From Parasponia andersonii (lineage: Eukaryota; Streptophyta; Magnoliopsida; Rosales; Cannabaceae), in NCBI GenBank assembly GCA_002914805.1, contig JXTB01000032.1:1176943-1240942 (forward strand): a DNA stretch of 64,000 bases, given 5' to 3'. The notes below the pieces were generated by a model that did not search any database, was not told the origin of the DNA, and was given only the letters and a program-made list of their open reading frames with translations. The position numbers were made by a program, and so were the translations under genes. Shown here one piece after another: positions 24,814 to 36,000 of the stretch (positions within the stretch are counted from its first letter, which is position 1; each line of letters opens with the position of its first letter).

Positions 24814-26925
24814 ATGGCTTCTAGGAGTATAGTGGCTGATTTGAATAAAGGAGAGAAATTAGATGGTGATAATTATGATATTTGGTACCGAAAATTCCAA
24901 TATATTCTCGATGAGGAAGAGGTTTTGGAAACCGTGAACTAGACGATGCTCGCACTCGAGGATGGCAATACTGCTCAACACTGTTGCGATCAAGAAGCCT
25001 ATCAGGTTTGGCTTAAGAAAGACCATGTGTGTGTTTTACTATGTTGAGCAACATGCCCAATGACTTGATCGGTGAGTTCAAAGAGCATGCCACTACTTAA
25101 GAGATGTAGGGTGCCCTGAAGTTGAAATTTGGTGGCATGTCTACTACAAGTTTTCGTGCGCTAAACATCAGGTTTGACTCCTATAAGATACGCCATACCA
25201 TAAAGCCGTATCTTAGAGCGATGTCATCGATGATTTACGAACTACAAGCAGCTGGCCACCCTCGATCTGAAGAGCAATAGATCTAAGCGGGAATTCAATC
25301 CTTATCATTTTCGTGGGAGACTATGCTTATTACTAGGACACATAGTGAAAATATCAAAACTTTTGACCACCTTGAGCTTGAAGCTGAGAGCTTAGAAGCT
25401 ACTAAACTAAGTAAAGACTCAAACCCTGGGAGTGCCTATGTGGCGAATAACTAATACAGGCCGAGAGGGGCCAAGCACAAGAATCAAGCTCTTAGGGGTG
25501 ACTCTGGTAATGGACCTATGCTTAAGAAGGCAAAAACGACCGAAGAGAGGCAAGTGCTTGGAAAAGGCAAGAATAACAGGTGCTACAACTGTGATAAGGG
25601 GGACACTTTGCTCGTGATTGTACTGAGATGAAAAAAGTACTCCTTGACTTTAGTTCTTGCGATATTTATGTTACAAGTCATGTTATGGTTGCTCATTCAC
25701 ATCCTCATTAGATTGTTAATTCAGGAGCGACCGAACACATCACGAGAGACCGAGTCGGGTTCATAGAGTGTTGTCGAATTTCAAAAGGGAGTCGAGAACT
25801 CTATATGGGGAATAGAGTAGCATGCATGTGTTAGGCATTGACACTTACAAGTTGGAATTGCGCGGAGGTCACACTCTATTGCTCCATGATGTTCTTTATG
25901 CTCCAGAAGTTCGATAAAATCTTTTATCTATTGTGTGTTTGCTTAAGTTGAGTTTTACTTTTAATTTTTATAGTACTAATTATGATATTTATCTGGGAAT
26001 AGATTTTTATGGTTATGGTTTTTTCATGGATGGTTTTATTATGTTGGATATTATTTATTCATCTAATAATGACAATGCCATTTCTTATATGACTACTGCA
26101 AATGATGTTGATTCTATTGTATGGTATACTAGACTAGACTATATATGGAAAAATAAATGAATAGGTTACCTAGAGATGGTTTCTTAGGATGACTCGCTAA
26201 AATTAGCTTGCTTACTTATGAACATTGTTTGGCAGGAAAGTCAATTAGGAAATCTTTTGGAAAATCCACACGGGCAACGATTCCTCTACAGCTAGTACAT
26301 TCTGACATCTGTAGACCAATAAACGTGAGGGCAAGACACAGTGCTACCTATTTCATCACCTTCATAGATGACTTTACGCACTACAGTCATATCTATTTGA
26401 TCTTCCATAAATCAGAAGCATTAGAATGCTTTAGACTTATTATGAACTTGGTTGAGAATTAAATAGAGAATAATACTAAGACTCTCAGGACAAACTATGG
26501 TGGAGAGTATCTATCTGAGCAATTCAAGGACTTATGTGATAAAATAGGCATTCTTCGATAGCTAACAATTTTTGGCAATCCACAGTCTAATAGCATAGCA
26601 GAGAGAAGAAACCGTATGTTATTAGAAATGGTTAGGTTGATGATGGCGTAAGCCAACCTCCCAATATCTTTCTGGGGGGATGCTTTATTGACTATAGCCT
26701 ACATTCTTAATCGAGTACCCTCAAAATTAGTTCCATCAATCCCTTATAAGCGATGGACCGGGAAAAAGCCCGAATTGGACATTTTATGCTCATGGAGTTT
26801 AGTAGGGTATGTTCACACTACTTTTCACAGGCATAGGAAGCTAGGCCTAAGGGCGCATAAGTGTATATTAGATACTCTGATGAATCGAAGGGATATGTGA
26901 TGCTTGGTATGATGGTAATTTGACC
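24814..26925 (+). pseudogene. Copia gag-protease-integrase pseudogene
   Basis: Starts ATGGCTTCTAGG and reads LDGDNYDIWYRK, typical of plant copia Gag, but a stop follows VLETVN near 24940. A zinc knuckle, CYNCDKG then H-x-ARDC, is recognisable at about 25580-25625 only across a 1-bp deletion. The protease site reads IVNSGATEHI near 25720: the catalytic Asp of D-S/T-G is Asn. A GAG-pre-integrase segment (about 26115-26240) leads into integrase: LVHSDICRP (first Asp, near 26310), FIDDFTHYS (second Asp, near 26370) and AERRNRMLLEM (Glu, near 26600), so the D,D,E residues can still be seen. Stops and frameshifts occur throughout. It ends in the copia ESKGYVMLG motif near 26900; reverse transcriptase should follow but does not. 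Confidence 0.85.
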
Positions 26926-28870
26926 TAATACTTAGGAAAAAAACATGCTTACATGCAAATAATGGAGAAAACACATGATCCTAACATAAATGCAACAGAA
27001 AATTTAGCGAATTTAGGTTTTAAAATTTTTCATGAAAATAGTTTTTATAACCATATTATATGTATATATCACATACAGGATCATATATAACATAAATCAA
27101 ATCTAGATACATAAAGATGAGATTAGGGTTTACCTCTTGTAGCATACTCTTCCTTAATCTCTTTGTTGACGGTGATTTAATCTCTAGCCCTAGATCTTCT
27201 TGTCTATGCTCCAGCTCTTGGTTGATGAGGCAAGTGAGCACCAAGTTGAATCATACATTGGAGAACGATCAAAAAAATCTTCTTGATTCTTTGGAATGCC
27301 GGGATGTGAGATGAGACTGTGAGATTGCAAGAAACTTTTTCTCTCTCTTTCTCACTGTAGTTGACACAGAACACCTCTCTCTCTCCCTCTATTATGCGTG
27401 TGACTCTCTTAGAGTTACTTGCAGTTTTTCTTTCATATATCTTATATGTATGGAGCCTAAAACTGCTAATCTCAGTCCAACTAGGATTAGGTTTGTTCTT
27501 TAATTTAGGCTTTGGATGCATTTTTATAAATATATCTAACTCATGTAACTTATTTATAAAAATACTAATTTCACAAATATTACTAACCAATTAATGAGTT
27601 TTATTGAGTTAGACAAAGGACCTAATGGATCTAAATAATCTAAGCTCTAATAGTATAATAAATACATAATAACTCTCATTATGATATTTATGTCAATCCT
27701 ATTAGTAAAAGGGACACACCACTACTAACTTCTGTGTAGAATCATTATTTTACACAGTTTATGAAACTAATTTCACAAATATTACTAACCAATTAATAAG
27801 CTTTATTGAGTTAGACAAAGGACCTAATGGATCCAAATAATCTAAGCTCTAATAGTATAATAAATACATAATAACTCTTATTATGGTATTTATGTCAATA
27901 CTATTAGTAAAAGGGACACTCCACTAAAGGCCTAATACTACACTCTTAGATTAAATGTCATGCCTTTATAAAGATTAATCAACTAGCCTTGATTATATGA
28001 TCTATCTAGTATATTCTATACCACATATAGAATCCTTGTACAATGACGTAGTTGGATAGATAAAATTACTGTAATACCCCTCCAACACATACTTACATTT
28101 AAATTACCGCCTTTCTATCAAGGAATAATATTGTCGATAATTTTTTTCTCAATAGCGATTTAGACTAAATTATCAACTAATTCACAAAATAAATACTAAG
28201 ATCTTAGATATAATTATTCCATGAATCTTGAAAGACATTAAAGTAATATTAATGTATAGTGTCCTTAACTATTTGGTGTTCCCGCCAAATCATAAACCAT
28301 AACCTTCAATATACTAGAGTTCGCCTCTAATTTCAATGAGGCTAGTCTTTCAACATATTAAAAGGCTATAACCCATGAAAATAAGTCCAGTCAAACATCA
28401 AGGATTAAGATCTGCATGCTAAGAGCTAGTTTGTGGTAATATAAGAATTGAGTTACGACACTCCAATTCTTTATATTACCTGCTCCAGTTTAATACACAT
28501 AATTTATTTGTGTTGTACTAGTATTTCTATTAGAAGTCAGACACTTCAATGATTTGAGACATATCATTTCTGTTGAGATAGATAACCACTACAATCTTTA
28601 GTAAATAAAATATTCTATCTTTATTTACAGATTGTGAAGTAATTAATTTAGACTTAGATAAAGAAGCAAGTTTCCCCGTAATTAACACTTAATCATGTTT
28701 GTTTCTTTATACACAAATAAAGTTATGAAATTTTTTTCAGATAAATGAACTATTCAACTGAGACAGTTTAATCTAGCAAATATTGGCACTAGATTAAGTA
28801 AGCATATAGAGAATTCGAGTCAGATGCTTGAAGGCGACTGGACTAAAATCTGTATGGTGTTTTAGGAAGG
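26925..28870 (-). mobile_element. Unclassified repeat block inside the copia element
   Basis: Where copia reverse transcriptase is expected, the sequence becomes non-coding. Read on the minus strand, about 28087 onward begins TGTTGGAGGGGTATTACAG, like an LTR start, and the block contains a 202-bp-period duplication. This suggests a second retrotransposon fragment inserted in reverse orientation, replacing or separating the pol region. I cannot fix its ends, primer site or target duplication. Short frames on both strands near 27056-27594 overlap each other and match nothing I know. Confidence 0.4.
27564..27929. repeat. Direct duplication, period 202 bp
   Basis: The sequence starting ACTAATTTCACAAATATTAC at 27564 recurs at 27766 and runs about 160 bp with only a few differences (for example AATGAGTTTTATT versus AATAAGCTTTATT, and CTCATTATGATATT versus CTTATTATGGTATT). 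About 40 bases of unrelated sequence separate the copies. It lies within the unclassified block. Confidence 0.85.
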
Positions 28871-29041
28871 AGACATACGCTCTTTTTTTTTTTTTTTAAA
28901 AGAAGTATCCCACACTGACATGCGTTTCATACCATATGTGCTTAAGTGACCAAAATAAGGAAGTGAAAGAATGGATCTATGCTTCTTCACTATGTGAGTC
29001 CTTATAGATCATTATAAATATTTTGATATCATACTTTATTG

Positions 29042-29128
29042 TATCCTGTATGACTTTTGAATGTTTCATGAAGTGGAGTTTTGATGTCCTATATGACTTT
29101 TGAATGCTTCATGAAGTGGAGGTTTGAT
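29042..29128. repeat. Short tandem repeat, about 43 bp unit
   Basis: CCTGTATGACTTTTGAATG followed by TTTCATGAAGTGGAG and TTTTGATGT recurs directly as CCTATATGACTTTTGAATG, CTTCATGAAGTGGAG and GTTTGATGT. The two near-identical copies lie in the non-coding part of the copia element. Confidence 0.75.
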
Positions 29129-29584
29129 GTATGCTACTTTGACATATTTCCTATGGTCATGGCTAATTCGACCCAAAGGAACATTGTTGAGAAAGCAAGC
29201 CAAAGCTAATTGATTCGAGGATGAAAGGAAGATTATTTAGTAATACATCCAAGTTTTATGTTTACAATCGATAAATTATATCGTTACTAAATATAGTAGT
29301 ATAATTATAAACGTAAGAACGAGAGGGGTCTTTGCGTAGGTCTCAAATATAGATATGAGGGATTAGAGGTGCTAGATTCAATGTAGCTGAATAAGTCTGT
29401 GGTATAACGAGACACTTAGGGATATTCTATGCTGGTCCTCATAAGATTTAGTATAGTACTCCCGAACTTTCTTTTTGCAGGTAGCTCGCTAGTCGCACTG
29501 CTCATTAGCTAAGTATGAATGGAATTATTGGTAAGACGATGATGAGAGATATGTTCATCATGCACACTATGTGCGAATAAGAGA

Positions 29585-30152
29585 TGTTGGACTTTTTGGC
29601 CCAAAGTACTGTTAGGCGCCCATAGTTAGTGCATAGCCCAATAATTATGAACTAATGTGAAAGGAGACTATTTGTAAATATTCTATCATTAATCAGAATA
29701 TTACAATTAATGGCTTGTAATTGGGATAAAAATATATGTGTAATAATTCTTAATAAGTTTTGAGATGTGAATGTATCAAATTTGTAGTTGGGTGCATTTA
29801 CTACTAATCATTTCCCTATTCATTAAGGAATATTTCTTATTGATTAAATAATTAAGAAATATCCTTAATAAGAGGAATATATATGTGCGTATCAGTTTGA
29901 GACTCATTATTATTTTTCTTAAGACACAAAAAAATAAGCCTAGAAAAAACAAACATTTTTTCTCTACCAAAAATAATTCCAGTGAGTGCTCTTGAGTGGT
30001 GAATTCTGCGGTGATTGTTCTTGTAATGCCACTAACTGCGAGTATTCAAGAAAAACTCTTTTTACAATAGATGTGAGATACCAAGACAATTCCTATACCA
30101 GTGGTAGGTTTGAGGATTCAATCGGCACCACTGTTACCTACGCTTCTGATCA
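29585..30152 (+). repeat. 3' LTR of the copia element
   Basis: Begins TGTTGGACTTTTTGGCC and ends CTTCTGATCA, so it keeps the TG...CA form. It is about 20 bp shorter than the 5' LTR, with most differences in A and pyrimidine runs. An 85-codon open frame at 29986-30243 crosses its right end and is not considered a gene. Confidence 0.88.
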
Positions 30153-30289
30153 TAATATATTACAAGTTTGTTTAGTTGAAAATTTATACATATTTATTGC
30201 TTTTATTTTGTTCAAGGGTTTTGTTTTATGTCTCTTGCATTAAAATTGTCGCCCTGCCCTTGCTCAAAGACTAGGATGAGAATTTGTAT

Positions 30290-32020
30290 AATTGTATCGT
30301 GGCATGACACGATAATACTCCAACTCAAACATGATAATATTAATATATATATCAAAAATTGAAACTTGAATACAATACGATTAATATGTATAACTTAAAA
30401 TAACATGTGTAACCTATTTAAGAAATGTGGTATGAATTTGATTATGATTTATTTGACCCGATTACTTAATATTGATATGATTATTTATGTTTAGCACCAT
30501 CATACCCTAATTAATTAAAGTAAATATATGTAAATATGTATATAATTGATCAAAATTGTATTTAAAACATTAATAAAAGTGCCATAGATATAAATATATA
30601 TATATATCATATGGTATTGATAAAAAAATAACTTATTTAATTAAACGTGTTATACTTGTCATTTTTATGTTAAACGAGTTAACCTAAAACCTTCATTTAT
30701 TATTCGTATTGTACATGTTAACTTGAAACTAACATGAGAATTAGATACAAAGATGTTAACTGGGCCGTATCGTGCTGGCCCAGGTACACTTAGCTACGAC
30801 AAATTTGTGCCTCATACTGTATCGACTCGGCATGATTAGTAATCATGTTGTGCCGGTCCAGATACGATTACTATACGATTACTAATCGTGTCATGTCATA
30901 CCTGATCCATTACGTGCCTTTTGCCTGTGCCGTGCCTGATTTTGTGTTGTTATCATGTTATTAATGTGTCATTATTGTGCTTGTCTTTTTTTGTACCTAA
31001 TTGTTCCAACTTTCAATATTATATTATTATCGTACATAATCGTGCTTGTTTTCAGTATTGAGTTATTCCGTGCCTTATCATGCCCGCTTATGATATAGTG
31101 CTATTTTCCTATTAATTGCACTAGTTTTTAGGAGTTATAATATTTTCATATCTAATCGTACTTATTTTTTATTATATTATTTTTGTATCTAACCTTACAT
31201 ATTTTTTTATATCATATATGATTTCAAGTCTAATTATTTTTATTTTCAAACTCTTATTGTTCTTATTTTATAATTGTTCTCATTATTGATTTTTTTTTTC
31301 AAATGTAGTTGTTTTAATACTATTAAATACATTTCTTTTTTAAGTAATTATGAATTATAAAATATTAATTATTTTGCAATAGAAAGAAATTATTTGAAAA
31401 TTAAGATAACTTTAATATAAAAACAAATCTAAATTAAAATATTAGAGTGTATGTGAGTAATGATAATTGATTTAGATCTCTGTAGTTAAAGTATGTTATA
31501 ACTAAATTGATGTCTACTTAAATTATATCAAAATATCTAACTCAAAATTTATGATTGGTACGTATCTAAATTCTATTTTTTTTTCTTAATCTTTTAAGAA
31601 TTTTTTATTAGATGTCAGTTTTGCTTTAGATACTTAATATTTTTAAATTTTTTGGCTTAAACTTATTAAATTTTAGAATTTTTTTTTTGTTTTACAAAAA
31701 TTAGAAATTGACGTAATATTTATAATATATATTATTTTTACTTAGAAAATATTTTAATTACATATATATTTTTAAATTTATTATATTAAAATTATGCTAA
31801 AAAATTAAAAAAAATTTAAAATAAGTATATTTTTTCAAACTAATTATTTTTCTTAATCATGTTTATTGTGTTTATTATTTGTGCCACGTGTCATACTAGT
31901 GTCTTTACGGCCTGAGCACATTTATTTATCGTGTCGTGCTGGTCCGAACATAATTATTAATCGTATTGTCCTATTAGTAATATGCTGTTTTGACACTATT
32001 AATTAGATATATCACTTAGA
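30290..32020. repeat. Worn repeat region rich in CGTG(T/C)CGTGCTGG-type words
   Basis: Near 30765-30960 and again near 31890-31960 the sequence repeats words such as ATCGTGCTGGCCCAG, GTGTCGTGCTGGTCC and TGTGCCGGTCCAG, separated by about 1 kb of A+T-rich DNA. Similar word-rich ends occur in non-autonomous hAT-type elements, but I could not define matching termini or a target duplication. No protein-coding content is visible. Confidence 0.35.
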
Positions 32021-32860
32021 TTTATTTACTTTGTGTTATTTTTGAGTAATATCATGTATCATGTAAAAGATTGTCACATGTATTGAAGACCAACTACCCT
32101 TGTCTCTTAAGATTTTGGCTTTATCTTCGGTATTTAAATCTGGTAATGAGAAGCTTTTAATCTTCTTATTTGACCTTGTTACTTCATGTGGAATGTTGAC
32201 TTGGGCACATCTTCTCCTTTAACTTTTTTTTTCTGGTCTACAACTCTTTGGTCTCTTGTAATCCAATCTCTTAAATTATTTGCTCGACGACGAATAAACA
32301 AAATAAATTACAAATTAAATCTTAAATATATTGTAGATGCAAGCAAATTTTTAAGACATTACGGGAGATGCATCTAGCGCCGACAAATAAACAATGCTAA
32401 GAGATGCTTTTAACACCCAAACACTGATAAAGAGACCCTACACCCACCCGACTCTTGGTTATAAATCAACTAGTAGGCAACACACAAGATTGTTATGTAC
32501 CGGCACTACAGCTTATCATTTCTCAAGGAGACCAAATCTGGGATTTAATATTCAAATAAACCACGGTGGAGACCAAATCCCCAATTGAGAACACATGGAC
32601 AAATACCCCCAAGACATGCATAATAATAATAATAATAATAAAAATCAAATCAAATCGCCAAAAGGTCCTAACCTTCCTCTTCTCCAAAAAGTCACAAAAC
32701 AAAACAGCATTAAATAAATGAAAAAAATCACCAAAATCCAAAAAGGCATAACCCAAAAAGGTGAATGGATTGCCTCGAAAACGAGGGTGAAAATTGACAC
32801 ACCATTGAATTTTTTGTTTCCCTCTACGTACGTGGTAACGCTTCATGGCTAAGTTGGCAA
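32021..32860. other. Upstream region of the PHL-like gene
   Basis: No gene is supported. It includes an AAT microsatellite at about 32619-32641 and overlapping short frames on both strands that match nothing I know. The last few hundred bases probably act as promoter of the gene that begins at 33062. Confidence 0.45.
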
Positions 32861-32861
32861 C

Positions 32862-32870
32862 CTATAAATA
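32862..32870 (+). promoter_or_regulatory. TATA box of the PHL-like gene
   Basis: CTATAAATA lies 192-200 bases before the start codon at 33062. Transcription would start close to 32895, giving a leader of about 165 nt that is rich in GA and CT tracts (for example 33046-33060). Spacing is normal for plants. Confidence 0.6.
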
Positions 32871-33061
32871 AAGGGGGCTTCCGGAACCGGAAGACGTACT
32901 GGCAAGGAAAGTTTTCTCTTCGCTCCGAGACTACGGACTATAGACTCTAGACTCTAGAACGAGAGTGAGAGTCAGAGAGAGAAACGTTTCGAAATCTTAG
33001 GTCTAATTTCTCTCTCTAGAATAGGAGGAAAAAAAATACTCCGACGAGAGAGAGAGAGGAA

Positions 33062-36000
33062 ATGGGGGTTTCTTTCAAGATTGCGAGAATGGGTACCAGA
33101 TATAGGTCGAGGCTGTCTCAGATTCAGGATGAGGACGACGATAATGAGTCGGTTGACTCTCAGCCGAGTGTCAACCAGGTTTTCCTTTATTTTTTTTTTA
33201 AAAAAAGTTGCCCTATTTTTAATTTGTTTTGATTTGTCTCTTACTGTTTGATTGATAATGGGATTTACCTAAGTTTGTGTTTTGGGTTTTGGATTTCGAT
33301 GATATTTGAGTTTTTCGGTAAAGGGTTTGTTTGGTTTTTTCCTTGTACGGAATTGAGATTTTTTTTCCTTGTGTTTGATATTATGGGTGCTTGAAATTCG
33401 AATTTGAGACGTAAATGGTGGCATTTTGGTTTTTCTTTTTTATTAATTATTAATATCATAATTTCCGAGTTTGAATTTGTGACTCTTTATATGGGGCCAA
33501 GAGTAACTGGTTGATACTTTGAGTTCGACAAAATAGTAATAACAAAAAAATCATGGAGTACCCTTTATCAGATTTTTTAATAGTTAACTTGGGGTTGAAC
33601 ATTGTTTGAACATTGGATTTTTTTTTTTCAAAAAAAGTAATGAGTTTTTTTTTTTTTTTGGTTGCTTATTTTACTTAACATTGAGCACGTGGAATGACCA
33701 TTTCTTTTCGAATCTGGTGGAGTTTTTAAAACGGCTGGCGTTTAGTTAATGAGTTATGTCTACTACCATGTCCAGTTTCAATGGTTTGGAGATTTTCATG
33801 GGCTGAAGTCAACATTTTTTCGAAGGACTGAAAAAACAGTCTTTCGCTTTTTGGTTTAAGCTCGTGAAGCTTTGATCAAGTTTTTATTGAATTATAGTTT
33901 CCTTCTTGTCATTTTTTGTGATCATCGAAACTACTCTAGTTGAAGTGTTAAACAGGAGACTCGCCCATGACAGATGTTCAGTTAGTGTACCTTGTAGGAA
34001 GTTTGAGTCGCTTGACAGTCCTTTCTTGCTTTTTCTAAATATTCAAATGGGCTCATCAAGACTTGGTTTGTTTATATTTGAAGATTAAGTTTAATAAAAA
34101 GTTCAACTTTCACAGATCAAGGACGTGATAGACTTATTTCAACTCCAAGAGTAATGGTCTTCAACTTAATTGCTTTTGAGAGAATATATTGAACAAAGCG
34201 AACTAATTTTCCTGGTTCAAATATTTCTTGTAGGTTTATATTGGTCTAAAGTCTAGCATATGAATAGGTACAGATTTTTAATTAACTTAGTTTTAACTTG
34301 TTTAATTATTTCATTTTGAAAAGTCTAGCAATTTTGTTTGGAAAAAAGAAAAAATAAATAAAAGAAAGGAAAAAAAACTGGAAGGTTATATCTTCTAAAA
34401 AGCCTTAAGATGAGGCAGTATGCCACTGATGTTTTCTCTTACTCTATTGATATAAAACTCTTTTCTTCCCTCTTAAAAAGCTGAGCATTTTTGTTATTTT
34501 TCATGAACCAATGCGTCATAGGAAGAGGAGCATTTAACCATTGCAATTCAAAATGTGAATGTAGTAGATGATACAATTTTAGCATTAACCTCGTTGATTT
34601 CAAATATTTCTGAAAAATGCTTCTTCTGATTCACATAAAATTACGTGTTTTGTGGAGTCTTTAGTCTCTAACACGTAGCTTAATTGAGTCAATCTTTTCA
34701 TTGTATTCTGCAAATTTTTGTACTTACGTATTGTTGGAAACATAATGAGAAAAATTTTTGACCAGAAATTTATTCATGCATAATTTATTTGCTACTTCAG
34801 TTTAATCCAACCCTCAAGCTATTTGGTGTAGGGAAATTTTTCTGGGGTTGCTGATAAGATTTCTGATCTTTCAAATGTTTTAGCCAAAACTGGACTACAC
34901 TCCGCTTCAGATGGTAATTAATGGCACTTCATAATAGATCCCGATATGTTGTGAGCTGTTCGTTTTGACAGCTTGGTGCTTTTTGCAGATATTGAGGCGT
35001 CCTTTTCATTGAATCTATTTCCAGATGGGTTTTCTATTGGAAAAGTCTCTGAGGTTAGGAATCGCACAGTAGAAGTTTTCCAAAATCTATTTAATTCTCT
35101 TGAAATTTGACAATTATTTATTTACTCCTTTCAATGGTTGTTTCTTTGTTCTTCCATGCTGTTGCAGTCATTCAGTAATGCACCAGAGCAACTGTATCCT
35201 TATAATAGGGCATCGGAGATGCTTTTTTCTGTAAGTCTATATGTGACTTAAGGTGCATGACATAGTATTTATATATCTTAGGAACTTCCTTACAATAGAT
35301 CTATCAAATGAACTTATAATGAGGCTTCTAGGCTCAGAACACCTAACATCTGTGGTCTTTGTCAACTAGGCTTGTATGTGGTACACATATATGACCTATC
35401 CTTAAGATCAAAGAATGAGTAAAAAACAAGAGAAAAATTGAAGAGCTTCTTCCCTTGCTTGATTATCTCTACTAATCCTTAAAAATAAGATGAGAAAACA
35501 GAAGACCGGAAAGGAAAAAGAAGGAGAAAAAAATGAAATGAAAAAGATTGCTTGACTTTCTGAGTCGTTGCTGCGAACATTTGTCATAGAAGATGGGAAG
35601 GTTATCATTTCTTTTGTTGCTGAATGGTTATTATTATAGTGAATCTTTGGAAGCATGATTCCTTAGCTCGGTGTCTCCTAGTAATGTTTTCAGTAGTGGC
35701 TGTTGGTAGTAACATCGTCCTCCTCCCTTTCACATTCATTTAGCATAACGATGGATGTATGGCTACACTCTAATGGCATGCTTATTTTACTTTAATTGGA
35801 ATCACTTGTGTTGTAGTTATTCTCGTTGAGATGCTACTTAAGTTTGGTATGGAAAACATGTTGGCACCCATTGTTGGAAATAAGAGATTTTTAAGATTAG
35901 AAAAGCTAACGAAGAAATTAGAGAGAATTTTGGTGGAAGAGAGAATTTGTATTTCTATTAGAATTATTTCTCTTTTTCTTGATACAAAATAGAAGGAGGA

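Larger units (their letters stand above)
22828..30152 (+). mobile_element. Ty1/copia LTR retrotransposon, degenerate
   Basis: A 7.3-kb element with two recognisable LTRs, a primer-binding-site-like sequence after the left LTR (TTGATATCAGAAAGGC at 23417-23432) and a decayed gag-protease-integrase region in copia order. A long leader (23433-24813) includes an unusual G+C-rich patch. Sequence after integrase (26925 to about 29580) shows no reverse transcriptase or RNase H, so the element is internally rearranged and cannot transpose by itself. I find no convincing 5-bp target duplication; the two flanks share only TAAT-type sequence. Confidence 0.88.

Noticed and set aside
27204..27594. Overlapping frames of 128 and 77 codons on opposite strands
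   Set aside because: Both fall in non-coding repeat DNA in the copia element; composition and lack of family resemblance argue against coding.
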